A stretch of DNA of 16,654 nucleotides from the NCBI GenBank assembly GCA_035761805.1, contig DASTQL010000181.1:1-16654 (forward strand). The letters are read 5' to 3'. The notes beneath the pieces are model-generated. The model was not told where the DNA came from, ran no database searches, and saw only the letters and a program-made list of their open reading frames with translations. A program made the position numbers and the translations under genes. Below, in pieces: positions 6,908 to 14,111 of the stretch (position 1 is the first letter of the stretch; every line of letters starts with the position of its first letter). Source of the stretch: DASTQL01 sp035761805 (GTDB lineage Bacteria; Actinomycetota; Actinomycetes; Jiangellales; Jiangellaceae).

Positions 6908-8404
6908 ATGGGCGGCGTGACCACCACCGTCGCTGCCGCCCATCCCGGACTGCTGGACCCGGACGCCTGCTACCGGGCCGTCCAGGGTCGTGAGTCGCGC
7001 TTCGACGGCCGGGTCTACCTGGGTGTGGTGACCACGGGCATCTACTGCCGCCCCTCCTGTCCCGCCCGTACGCCTCGCCGGGAGAACTGCCGCTTCTTCA
7101 CGAGCGCGGCGGCGGCCGTCGCGGCCGGCTTCCGGGCCTGCCGACGCTGCCGGCCGGACGCGTTGCCGGGTTCGCGCGAGTGGGACCACCGGACCGACCT
7201 GGCCGCTCGAGCGGTCCGGCTGATCGGTTCCGGGGTCGTGGACGAGGTCGGGGTGGCCGGGCTGGCGACTCGCTTGCACGTCAGCGAGCGGCACCTGCAC
7301 CGGGTACTGGTCGCCGAGGTCGGGGCCGCACCACACCAGCTGGCCCGTACCCGCCGCGCCCAGACGGCTCGCCTGCTCACCGAGCAGACCGGGCTCTCCC
7401 TGACCGAGATCGCCTACGCCGCCGGCTTCGCGAGCGTGCGACAGTTCAACGACGTGATGCGTGCGGAGTTCGGCGTCCCGCCGTCCACCCTTCGCCGACC
7501 CCCTGCCGGCGACCCCGACGACGGTCGTACGGCGGTGGGTTCCCCGTCGGTGGTACTGCGGCTCCGGCACCGGCCGCCTCTCGCTGTGGAACCCCTGCGA
7601 CGCTTCCTCGCCGAGCACACCGTCCCCGGCCTCGAGCGGGTGGGACCGGACGGCTCCCTCACCCGTACGGTGGCCGGCCTCCACGGGTCGGCGGGGGTGC
7701 AGGTACGCCTCGGTGAGGAGTCGGACCACGTGGTGGTCCGGCTGCGGCTGGGTGACCTGGCCGACCTCGCCCCGGTCGTGGGTCGGTTGCGCCGCTGGCT
7801 GGACCTGGATGCCGACCCGGCTCAGGTCGACGGTGCACTCGCCGACGACCACGAGCTGGCCCCCCTTGTGTCCGCCCGGCCAGGGCTCCGGGTGCCGGGT
7901 GCGGTCGACGGCGCCGAGACGGCGGTGCTGGCCGTGCTCGGGCAGCACATCTCGCTCCGGGCGGCCCGTACCGGCGCGGGACGGCTCGTCGAGGCCTTCG
8001 GGTCGCCTGCCGACGACGGTCTGCGCACCTTCCCGTCCGCCGCGGTCCTCGCCGCGGCCGGCCCCGAGGCGATCCAGGACGCGAGCGGCAGCACGGTCAC
8101 CAGGGCGCGGGCCGTCCACGCCCTGGCCGAGGCAGTGGCGGGCGGCCTGCGGCTGGACCCGGGGGCGGACCGGGACGACACCCGCGCCGCCCTGCTGCGC
8201 CTGCGTGGCGTCGGGCCCTGGACCGCCGAGTACGTCGCCCTACGCTGCCTGGGCGACCCTGACGCCCTTCCCTCCGGTGACCTCGTCCTCCGCCGCGCGC
8301 TCGGCGTGCGGACGGCGGGGGAGGCCACCGCCCGTGCCGAGCCCTGGCGGCCGTGGCGCGGCTACGCACTCCTGCACCTGTGGACCCGGGAGGTCTTCTC
8401 GTGA
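6908..8404 (+). CDS. Ada-AlkA fusion: methylphosphotriester sensor, AraC-type activator and 3-methyladenine DNA glycosylase
   Basis: The 498-residue protein joins three activities. Residues 15-92 form the Ada N-domain with zinc ligands Cys47, Cys51, Cys78 and Cys81; Cys47 in YCRPSC matches the E. coli cysteine that takes a methyl group from phosphotriesters. Residues about 95-195 are an AraC-type double helix-turn-helix (VSERHLHRVL, LTEIAYAAGFASVRQF). Residues 215-498 are an AlkA-type glycosylase with the helix-hairpin-helix LRGVGPWTAEY (432-442) and catalytic Asp458 in LPSGDLVL, ending in WRPWRGYALLHLW as in AlkA. It should sense alkylation, activate its own operon and excise alkylated bases. 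The ATG at 6908 is used here; a GTG at 6917 behind AGGATGGG is an alternative. It lacks the Ada O6-methyltransferase domain, which the next gene supplies. Confidence 0.95.
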   Translation: MGGVTTTVAAAHPGLLDPDACYRAVQGRESRFDGRVYLGVVTTGIYCRPSCPARTPRRENCRFFTSAAAAVAAGFRACRRCRPDALPGSREWDHRTDLAARAVRLIGSGVVDEVGVAGLATRLHVSERHLHRVLVAEVGAAPHQLARTRRAQTARLLTEQTGLSLTEIAYAAGFASVRQFNDVMRAEFGVPPSTLRRPPAGDPDDGRTAVGSPSVVLRLRHRPPLAVEPLRRFLAEHTVPGLERVGPDGSLTRTVAGLHGSAGVQVRLGEESDHVVVRLRLGDLADLAPVVGRLRRWLDLDADPAQVDGALADDHELAPLVSARPGLRVPGAVDGAETAVLAVLGQHISLRAARTGAGRLVEAFGSPADDGLRTFPSAAVLAAAGPEAIQDASGSTVTRARAVHALAEAVAGGLRLDPGADRDDTRAALLRLRGVGPWTAEYVALRCLGDPDALPSGDLVLRRALGVRTAGEATARAEPWRPWRGYALLHLWTREVFS

Positions 8405-8913
8405 GCACGACACCGCTCGACGCCTTCGTCCTGCCGACCCCGGCCGGTCTCCTGAGCGTGCTGATCACGCCCGAGGACGACGTGGTGCGGGCCTCCGGCT
8501 TCAGCTCGCTCGACGACCAGGCCTCGCGGCTGGCTCCGGAGCTGAGGGCTCGGGGCTACCGCACCGCACCGCCGTCGGGCCCGGTGGCCGAGGCGGTGAC
8601 CGCCTACGCCGCGGGCCGGATCGACGCGCTCGACGACGTCGAGGTGGCACAGCCTGGTGGACCGTTTCTCCAGGAGGCGTGGCGAGTGATGCGCTCCATC
8701 CCGCCGGGGCAGACCTGGACCTACGCCGAGCTGGCGGCGAAGGCCGGACGCCCGGCAGCGGTCCGGGCCGCCGGCCAGGCGTGCGCCCGCAACCTGGTGG
8801 CACCGTTCGTGCCGTGCCACCGGGTGCTGCGCAGCGACGGGACCCTCGGTGGCTACTTCTTCGGCTCGGAGACCAAGCAGCGACTGCTCGACCACGAGCG
8901 CGCCGCGGGCTGA
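8401..8913 (+). CDS. ogt: Methylated-DNA-protein-cysteine O6-methyltransferase
   Basis: This suicide repair protein transfers the methyl group from O6-methylguanine (and O4-methylthymine) to its own cysteine. The 170-residue product has a short alpha/beta N-domain and the C-terminal methyltransferase fold, with PPGQTWTYAELAAKAGRP (residues 101-118), the arginine-finger helix around RAAGQACARN, and the nucleophile Cys139 in PCHRV, followed by GGYFFGSETKQRLLDHE. Length is typical for Ogt/MGMT. The GTG start overlaps the stop of the Ada-AlkA gene (GTGA at 8401-8404) and has GGGAGG eight bases upstream, so the two are one operon with coupled translation. Together they provide all the functions of E. 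coli Ada plus AlkA. A large hairpin in the repeat element (8972-9006) probably ends the transcript. Confidence 0.95.
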   Translation: MSTTPLDAFVLPTPAGLLSVLITPEDDVVRASGFSSLDDQASRLAPELRARGYRTAPPSGPVAEAVTAYAAGRIDALDDVEVAQPGGPFLQEAWRVMRSIPPGQTWTYAELAAKAGRPAAVRAAGQACARNLVAPFVPCHRVLRSDGTLGGYFFGSETKQRLLDHERAAG

Positions 8914-8945
8914 CCTGCGCCGAGCCCCGTGAGTCCCCGCGCCGA

Positions 8946-9125
8946 ATGACCACGTTCACCACCCTGCCGGTGGGACCACGAGGCGTTGACGCCTCGTGAT
9001 GGTCCCAGCAGCCTCGTGGTGGCGGGGTGTCACCGATCGGGCACATCCGCATCACGAGGCGAGTGGTGCCACCCCCAGGCGTCGACGCCTCGTGAAGCCA
9101 CCACGAGGGTGGTGAACGTGGTCAT
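8946..9125. repeat. 180-bp inverted-repeat intergenic element (copy A)
   Basis: The ends, 8946-8965 and 9106-9125, are perfect 20-bp inverted repeats (ATGACCACGTTCACCACCCT). The similarity runs further in: 8946-8994 and the complement of 9077-9125 agree at 42 of 49 positions. Each arm contains its own palindrome (centred at 8987/8988, and AGGCGTCGACGCCT at 9077-9090). No open frame or transposase is present. The element fills the convergent gap between ogt and tRNA-Ala, ending 15 bases short of the tRNA 3' end. A related half-copy lies at 4185-4261. It looks like a small palindromic repeat or MITE-like unit. I see no clear target-site duplication. Confidence 0.8.
8972..9006 (+). terminator. 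Long hairpin downstream of ogt
   Basis: GGGACC (8972-8977) and ACGAGGCGT (8978-8986) pair with ACGCCTCGT (8989-8997) and GGTCCC (9001-9006), leaving GAT (8998-9000) as a bulge. The stem is about 15 bp and lies 58 bases after the ogt stop, inside the left arm of the repeat element. There is no T-tract. Confidence 0.45.
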
Positions 9126-9140
9126 CAGGCGGGCGGAGGG

Positions 9141-9213
9141 TGGAGACGGGGGGACTCGAACCCCCAACCCCCGCCTTGCAAAGGCGGTGCTCTGCCAGTT
9201 GAGCTACGTCCCC
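9141..9213 (-). tRNA. tRNA-Ala (UGC)
   Basis: The minus strand folds into a full cloverleaf of 73 bases. The acceptor stem GGGGACG/CGTCTCC includes the G3-U70 wobble that identifies alanine tRNAs. The D arm is GCTC...GAGC, the anticodon stem-loop is CCGCC-TTTGCAA-GGCGG with anticodon TGC, and the T arm is GGGGG-TTCGAGT-CCCCC. The discriminator base is A. The 3' CCA is not encoded, since the next bases read CCC. A 10-bp hairpin lies four bases before the 5' end. Confidence 0.97.
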
Positions 9214-9217
9214 GCGT

Positions 9218-9246
9218 GGGGCGCCGGGCAGGGGAACCGGCGCCCC
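9218..9246 (-). other. Perfect 10-bp hairpin just upstream of tRNA-Ala
   Basis: GGGGCGCCGG (9218-9227) and CCGGCGCCCC (9237-9246) pair perfectly around a nine-base loop. In the direction of transcription it falls between the DLW-39 stop and the tRNA-Ala 5' end, four bases before the tRNA. It could end the DLW-39 message or mark a processing point in a shared transcript. No tRNA-Ala promoter is obvious in the 48-base gap. Confidence 0.5.
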
Positions 9247-9261
9247 CGGGTCGGGGCAGGA

Positions 9262-9399
9262 TCAGCGCAGGTCGCTCGGGGGGACCGGGTCGGTCGCCTC
9301 GGCCCACAGGTCCTGCTCGGCCTTGTCGGCCTGGACCCGCTTGTACCCGAGGTAGCCGGCCACCGCGGCGACAGCAACGAGCAGAACCTTCTTGTTCAC
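9262..9399 (-). CDS. DLW-39 family small membrane protein
   Basis: This 45-residue product starts with NKKVLLVAVAAVAGYLGYKR, a short membrane helix with flanking lysines, followed by VQADKAEQDLWAEATDPVP. The DLW motif (residues 30-32) and the acidic end are the hallmark of the DLW-39 family, named for the signature and the usual length of 39 residues; this member is a few residues longer at the C-terminus. DLW-39 genes lie between gyrA and a tRNA in many actinobacteria, as here between tRNA-Ile and tRNA-Ala. Function is unknown. The GTG start at 9399 has a GAGGAGG ribosome site eight bases upstream, which makes translation convincing despite the size. Confidence 0.9.
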   Translation of the reverse strand: MNKKVLLVAVAAVAGYLGYKRVQADKAEQDLWAEATDPVPPSDLR

Positions 9400-9443
9400 G
9401 GAGAGCGCCTCCTCGGCGTCGGTCGCGGCAGGCTGGGCTGGAG

Positions 9444-9517
9444 TGGGCCTAACTGGACTTGAACCAGTGACCTCTTCCTTATCAGGGAAGCGCTCTAACC
9501 GACTGAGCTATAGGCCC
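9444..9517 (-). tRNA. tRNA-Ile (GAU)
   Basis: The minus strand gives a 74-base cloverleaf. The acceptor stem is GGGCCTA/TAGGCCC, the D arm GCTC...GAGC, the anticodon arm CTTCC-CTGATAA-GGAAG with anticodon GAT, and the T arm ACTGG-TTCAAGT-CCAGT. The discriminator base is A and the 3' CCA is not encoded. It lies downstream of gyrA and the DUF3566 gene, as in many actinobacteria. Confidence 0.97.
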
Positions 9518-9536
9518 GTTCGCACGGCGCCGGTGC

Positions 9537-9566
9537 AGGTTACCCCACCCGGGACCGGGCACCCAA
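9537..9566 (-). promoter_or_regulatory. Probable promoter of tRNA-Ile (and DLW-39/tRNA-Ala)
   Basis: On the minus strand TTGGGT (9566-9561) and TAACCT (9542-9537) sit 18 bases apart, resembling -35 and -10 boxes of the main sigma factor. The predicted start is about a dozen bases before the tRNA-Ile 5' end at 9517, just after the DUF3566 stop. Confidence 0.5.
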
Positions 9567-9571
9567 ACGGC

Positions 9572-10453
9572 TCAGTCGTCCTCGGCCAGGGTGACCTCCA
9601 GGCCGCCCAGCAGGCTGGCCGAGAGGTTGTAGAGGAACGCCCCGAGGGTGGCCAAGGCGGTGACCAGGACGACGTCCACCACCGCGACCAGGGTGGTGAA
9701 GCCCAGAACCCGGGACATGGCGACGAAGCCCTCGATGTCGATCCCGGGACTGGTCTCCGACGCCGTGACGTCGCGGACGACGTCGCCGACCGCCGCGAAG
9801 ACCCCGGCGGCGTCCAGCACCGACCACAGCACGGCCACCGCGACGAAGAGCATGATCCCCACGGCCACGGACAGCAGGAACGCCGTCTTCATGACCGACC
9901 ACGGGTCCAGCCTGAGCAGGCGCAGGCGGGCCTTGCGCACTCGCCCGGCCCGGCGGGGCGCTGGCGCCGGTGCGGTCCGCGGCCGGGCGACCTCGGTCGC
10001 GGTGTCTGGGGGCCGGCTGACCGGGCGGGCAGCGGTGGCCGGCCCGGGACCCGTGGCGTAGGCCTGGGAGGGTGTGGCGGCGGCTGCGGGCCCGGCGGGC
10101 GACGCGGTGGCACCGGCGGCGGGCGAGGCCGCAGGACTCGCGGGCGTGACCGTCGGGGGCGGCGAAGGCGCACCGTTGGTCTTCGTCGCGTCCTCCCGCT
10201 CGCCCAGCGGCGTCGGTGTCATGGCCTCCTGGACGCGCTGCGCCGCGCTGCGGGTCGCCTGGGCCGCCCGGGTCGCCTGGGCCCGCAGGGCGGCGGCGAC
10301 GTCGTAGGCGCCCGTCTGCCGCTCCGCCGGTGGACTCGGCGGCGGGTTGCCGCCGTTGGGTGAGCCGCTCGCGCGCGCGTAGCCCCGGTCCTCCATGCCG
10401 GGACCCTGCGCCTCGGCCGGGGTGGGACGGGGCGTCCCGCCGCTGGTCGTCAC
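9572..10453 (-). CDS. DUF3566 domain membrane protein
   Basis: The 293-residue product has a long low-complexity N-terminal half (about residues 1-170) rich in Pro, Ala, Ser and Thr, broken by one Ala/Gln/Arg-rich helical segment (about 50-78). A basic stretch RAGRVRKARLRLLRLDPWS then leads into the DUF3566 domain, with two membrane helices (about 188-213 and 249-275) and the typical GFTTLVAVVDVVLVTALATLGAFLYNL stretch. The gene is the standard neighbour downstream of gyrA in actinobacteria; its role is unknown, though the location suggests an envelope function. The GTG start at 10453 overlaps the gyrA stop (GTGA) and has GGAGGG nine bases upstream within the gyrA end, so expression is probably coupled to gyrA. 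Confidence 0.92.
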   Translation of the reverse strand: MTTSGGTPRPTPAEAQGPGMEDRGYARASGSPNGGNPPPSPPAERQTGAYDVAAALRAQATRAAQATRSAAQRVQEAMTPTPLGEREDATKTNGAPSPPPTVTPASPAASPAAGATASPAGPAAAATPSQAYATGPGPATAARPVSRPPDTATEVARPRTAPAPAPRRAGRVRKARLRLLRLDPWSVMKTAFLLSVAVGIMLFVAVAVLWSVLDAAGVFAAVGDVVRDVTASETSPGIDIEGFVAMSRVLGFTTLVAVVDVVLVTALATLGAFLYNLSASLLGGLEVTLAEDD

Positions 10454-13400
10454 GTGACATCACCCTCCGGGTCGGGGGTCGGACCCTCGTCCGGAGAGTC
10501 CGTCACCGCATCGTCCTCGGCGTTGCGGGCGATCGCAACGACAGCGTCCCCCGTGCCGAGAGCGACGTACTTCACCCCCATGGTGTCACGACCCTTGACC
10601 GGAACCCCAATCACGGGACTCCGTGTCACCCCGCCCAGGGCCCGGATGGCCAGGACCTCGTCACCATCGCCCACCACGAGCGCCCCGACGAGCGAGCCCC
10701 GCGCCTCGGCGATCTTCATCGCCTTGATGCCCAGTCCCCCGCGCCCCTGGACCCGGTACTCCTCCACCGCCGTGCGCTTCGCGTAGCCCCCGTCGGTGAC
10801 GGTGAACACGTAGGACTCCGTGCCGTCGCGCACCACGGCCATGGAGAGCAGCTCGTCTCCCGTGCGGAACTTCATGCCGTGAACGCCACCCGTCGCCCGA
10901 CCCATGGGGCGCAGCTGCTCGTCGGTCGCGGTGAAGCGGATCGCCTGGCCCTGGCGGGAGACGAGCAGGAGGTCGTCGCTCGGGGCCACCAGCTCCGCAC
11001 CGATCAGCTCGTCGTCGTCGCGGCGGAAGAGCATCGCGATGACGCCGCCGGACCGGTTCGAGTCGTACTCGGTGAGCCGGGTCTTCTTCACGTACCCGTG
11101 CTTGGTCGCCAGCACGAGGTAGTCGGCCTGCTCGTAGTCGCGGACGGCCAGGACGCTGGCGATGTGCTCGTCGGGCTGGAAGGCGAGCAGGTTGGCCACG
11201 TGCTGGCCGCGGGCCTCGCGGGCCGCCTCCGGCAGCTCGTAGGCCTTGGCCCGGTAGACCCGGCCGCGGTTGGTGAAGAACAGGATCCAGTGGTGCGTCG
11301 TGGTGACGAAGAACTGCGTCACCACGTCGTCCTCGCGCAGCGTGGTCCCGCGCACGCCCTTGCCGCCGCGTCGCTGGGAGCGGTAGGCGTCGACGCGGGT
11401 GCGCTTGGCGTAGCCGCCCCGGGTGATCGTGACGACGACCGGCTCCTCGGGGATGAGGTCCTCGGGGAGGAACTCGCCCTCGGCGGGCACGATCCGGGTG
11501 CGCCGCTCGTCGCCGTAGCGGTCGACGATCTCGGCGAGCTCCTCACTGATGATCTCGCGCTTGCGGGTGTCGGACTCCAGGATCTGTTCCAGCTCGGCGA
11601 TCTCGGCGACCAGCTGGTCGTGCTCGTCCTGGAGCTCCTGCCGCTCGAGTGCGGCCAGCTTGCGCAGCTGCAGGTCAAGGATCGCGCGGGCCTGGATCTC
11701 GTCGATCTCCAGGAAGGCCTGCAACCCGACCTGCGCCTCCGCCGCCGACGCGCTGCCGCGGATCAGCGCGATGACCTCGTCGATCACGTCGATCGCCTTG
11801 AGCAGCGCCCGGACGATGTGCAGCCGCTCCCGGCGCTTGCGCAGCCGGTACTCCGTACGGCGGCGGATGACCTCGATCTGGTGGCTCACCCAGTGCCGGA
11901 CGAAGGCGTCCAGGGGCAGCGTCCGCGGCACGCCGTCGACGAGCGCCACCATGTTGCAGCCGAAGGTGTCCTGCAGCTGGGTGTGCTTGAACAGGTTGTT
12001 GCGCACCACGGTCGGTACGGCGTCGCGCTTGAGCACCACGCGGATCCGCATGCCCGTACGGGAGGACGAGTCGTCCTTGAGGTCCGCGATCCCCGGCACC
12101 CTGCCGGAGTCGGCCAGCTCCGCGATCTTGCGGATCAACGAGTCGGGATTGACCTGGTAGGGCAGCTCGGTGACGACCAGCGCGGACCGGCCGCGGGAGT
12201 CCTCCTCGACGTCGACGACCGCCCGCATGACGACCGAGCCGCGGCCGGTCCGGTAGGCCTGCTCGATGCCGGTCGTCCCGACGATCAGGGCGCGGGTCGG
12301 GAAGTCGGGCCCCTTGACCCGGGACAGCAGCTCGCGGAGCAGCTCGTCCTGGGGGGCGGCCGGGTTCTGCAGGTACCACTGCACCCCGCCGGCGATCTCG
12401 CGCAGGTTGTGCGGGGGGATGTTCGTGGCCATGCCGACGGCGATGCCGCCAGACCCGTTGACGAGGAGGTTGGGGAAGCGGGCGGGCAGGACGTCGGGCT
12501 CCTGCTGCCGGCCGTCGTAGTTGGGCGAGAAGTCGACGGTGTCCTCGTCGATGTCGCGCACCATCTCCATGGCCAGCGGGGCGAGGCGACACTCGGTGTT
12601 GTGGCTGACGAAGCCGTCGGTGAGGAAAGCGTGGTCGTCCGTCTCCACCTTGAGGCTGTAGACCGGCTGGACACCGGCATCGGTGACCGAGGCCACCTCC
12701 GCGTAGTAGAACCGCCCGTCGACCAACGGTTCGGCGACGGCCAGCGCCTCGTCGGTGAGCCGGGACCTCAGCTCGTCTCCGTCGCGTTCCCAGCGCTGGA
12801 TGCGATCGACGCTGTGGAGCTTCAACCGGCTCCGGTCGCGTGGCGTCCGCGCTCCGTGCTCAGACAGGTAGTCGGCGAGGTACGGGACGTGGTCGGCCGA
12901 CAGGGCGGGGGTCCGCCCAGCGGGAAGGTCGGAGAGGATCTGCTCCAGCTCGACCTGCTTGACACCGAGGAAGCCGACGTTCCAGGAGAACAGTCGGACG
13001 TCGCGGCGGTTCCCGATGACCACCTCGATCTCGCCGTTGGGGTCATGGCAGAGCTCCGAGACGACGCCCTGCTCGAGCAGCATCTGCTGGACCTCCCGCG
13101 ACAGCCGGTCGCTCCGCGTGGAGTACGAGACCTGCACGGCGTCGCGCACCGGGACGGATGTGGACCCGTCACCGGTGAACAGCGTCTGGAGGAAGACCAC
13201 CTTGACTGCGTTGTCCGAACGCCAGACGAACTCGGGGACTCGCTTGGCAGCGGACCGGTCGCCGACCAGGTCTCGGGCCGCCTGCTCCACTGCAGCCCTT
13301 TCGTGGTCGGCGAGCAGACCGACCTCCGCGTGCCGGCTGCGCGACAGGACCACGCGGTCACCCGGCTCGATCTCCGCGAGCAGCTTCCACAGCAGCGTCG

Positions 13401-14052
13401 GGATCCCGGCAACAGGAACGAGGCAGAGCACCGGGTGGTTCTGGGTCCCGGTCAGGCTGTAGCCGGCCTTCGTCGTCACGCGCAGCGTCGGGTGGTCGCC
13501 GGAGTGGAACACCTTGGACGCGCGGACCACCTCGCCGTTGCGGTCGAGGACCTTGAGGTCGACGTCGGTGTCGCTGTTGTGCATCGCGCCCGGGGCTAGG
13601 TCAGCGATGCGCACGGTCCCGCGCTCATACGTACGCACGCGGGTGTCTCCGCTGACGCAGTAACGCATCGCCGCCTGCTTGTCGTCACCAGGCGAGCCGA
13701 AGTTGCCCTGGCCCTGGACCAGGGGGTAGCGCAGCGACCACGGCTGGGCGAGGCGCACGAGGGTGTCGTAGATGGCGGTGTCGCCGTGCGGGTGGTACTG
13801 CCCCATGACGTCACCGACGACGCGCGAGCTCTTCGAGAACCCGCGGTCGGGGCGGTAGCCACCGTCGTACATCGCGTACAGCACCCGGCGGTGCACGGGC
13901 TTGAGGCCGTCGCGGACGTCCGGCAGCGCGCGGCCCACGATCACGCTCATCGCGTAGTCGAGGTACGACCGCTGCATCTCCACCTGCAGGTCGACCGGCT
14001 CGACCCGGCCTCCGGGCGGTGGGGTGGGAGTCGTGATGGTGTCGTCGGTCAC
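10450..14052 (-). CDS. gyrA: DNA gyrase subunit A, with an intein
   Basis: GyrA cuts and rejoins DNA in the gyrase heterotetramer that introduces negative supercoils. The precursor is 1200 residues; removing the 354-residue intein leaves about 846, normal for an actinobacterial GyrA. The quinolone region reads HPHGDTAIYD, so Thr92 and Asp96 match E. coli Ser83 and Asp87. Tyr131 in AAMRY is the catalytic tyrosine, followed directly by the intein (132-485) and then TECRLAPLAMEM. The C-terminal pinwheel has the GyrA box QRRGGKG near residue 893 and a second degenerate GRGGLG blade motif. The tail is acidic. The GTG start at 14052 has GGAGG nine bases upstream. It follows gyrB by 59 bases that contain a nested hairpin, and overlaps the DUF3566 gene by four bases. 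The frame is intact throughout, including across the intein. Confidence 0.98.
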   Translation of the reverse strand: MTDDTITTPTPPPGGRVEPVDLQVEMQRSYLDYAMSVIVGRALPDVRDGLKPVHRRVLYAMYDGGYRPDRGFSKSSRVVGDVMGQYHPHGDTAIYDTLVRLAQPWSLRYPLVQGQGNFGSPGDDKQAAMRYCVSGDTRVRTYERGTVRIADLAPGAMHNSDTDVDLKVLDRNGEVVRASKVFHSGDHPTLRVTTKAGYSLTGTQNHPVLCLVPVAGIPTLLWKLLAEIEPGDRVVLSRSRHAEVGLLADHERAAVEQAARDLVGDRSAAKRVPEFVWRSDNAVKVVFLQTLFTGDGSTSVPVRDAVQVSYSTRSDRLSREVQQMLLEQGVVSELCHDPNGEIEVVIGNRRDVRLFSWNVGFLGVKQVELEQILSDLPAGRTPALSADHVPYLADYLSEHGARTPRDRSRLKLHSVDRIQRWERDGDELRSRLTDEALAVAEPLVDGRFYYAEVASVTDAGVQPVYSLKVETDDHAFLTDGFVSHNTECRLAPLAMEMVRDIDEDTVDFSPNYDGRQQEPDVLPARFPNLLVNGSGGIAVGMATNIPPHNLREIAGGVQWYLQNPAAPQDELLRELLSRVKGPDFPTRALIVGTTGIEQAYRTGRGSVVMRAVVDVEEDSRGRSALVVTELPYQVNPDSLIRKIAELADSGRVPGIADLKDDSSSRTGMRIRVVLKRDAVPTVVRNNLFKHTQLQDTFGCNMVALVDGVPRTLPLDAFVRHWVSHQIEVIRRRTEYRLRKRRERLHIVRALLKAIDVIDEVIALIRGSASAAEAQVGLQAFLEIDEIQARAILDLQLRKLAALERQELQDEHDQLVAEIAELEQILESDTRKREIISEELAEIVDRYGDERRTRIVPAEGEFLPEDLIPEEPVVVTITRGGYAKRTRVDAYRSQRRGGKGVRGTTLREDDVVTQFFVTTTHHWILFFTNRGRVYRAKAYELPEAAREARGQHVANLLAFQPDEHIASVLAVRDYEQADYLVLATKHGYVKKTRLTEYDSNRSGGVIAMLFRRDDDELIGAELVAPSDDLLLVSRQGQAIRFTATDEQLRPMGRATGGVHGMKFRTGDELLSMAVVRDGTESYVFTVTDGGYAKRTAVEEYRVQGRGGLGIKAMKIAEARGSLVGALVVGDGDEVLAIRALGGVTRSPVIGVPVKGRDTMGVKYVALGTGDAVVAIARNAEDDAVTDSPDEGPTPDPEGDVT
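12598..13659 (-). other. GyrA intein (354 codons) with partly deleted LAGLIDADG endonuclease
   Basis: The insert begins with Cys132 and ends His484-Asn485, with Thr486 as the first downstream residue, the same site as the mycobacterial GyrA inteins (M. xenopi, M. leprae). Splicing blocks are intact: block A around CVSGDTRV, block B TGTQNHPVL (Thr203, His206), block F VYSLKVETDDHAFLTDG and block G FVSHN. The splicing parts closely resemble the M. xenopi mini-intein (VPTLLWKL, VDGRFYYA, VASVTDAGVQPVYSL). Between them lies an endonuclease remnant with one dodecapeptide motif, FLQTLFTGDG (287-296), and its following helix. The first dodecapeptide expected after block B is missing, and only about 35 residues separate VVLSR from LVGDRSAAKRVPEF. 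Splicing is expected; homing activity is not. Confidence 0.93.
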
Positions 14053-14073
14053 GGGGGGCTGCCTCCGTCAGGT

Positions 14074-14107
14074 CGTACGGCGGGAACCGGCGCCGGTGCG
14101 CCGTACG
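14074..14107 (-). other. Nested hairpin in the gyrB-gyrA spacer
   Basis: CGTACGGCG (14074-14082) and CGCCGTACG (14099-14107) form a perfect 9-bp stem. Its loop contains the 10-base palindrome CCGGCGCCGG (14087-14096). It occupies most of the 59-base spacer, begins four bases after the gyrB stop and ends 21 bases before the gyrA start, just short of the gyrA ribosome site. It could tune gyrA expression relative to gyrB or be an RNA processing site. Confidence 0.5.
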
Positions 14108-14111
14108 GGAA

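Noticed and set aside
8914..9140. CRISPR array or tRNA-integrated island suggested by the repeats next to tRNA-Ala
   Set aside because: The repeats are inverted, not regularly spaced direct repeats. There are no spacers, no cas genes, no integrase and no duplicated tRNA 3' end.
10216..13599. 1127-codon plus-strand open frame opposite gyrA
   Set aside because: It mirrors gyrA and its intein and gives a Val/Asp/Leu/His-rich translation typical of antisense frames of GC-rich genes. No ribosome site or family was recognised.
12598..13659. Possibility that the gyrA insert is a separate gene, frameshift or mobile insertion breaking gyrA
   Set aside because: The frame is continuous, and the insert has Cys1, TxxH, penultimate His and terminal Asn of an intein at the known GyrA site, so it should be removed by protein splicing.
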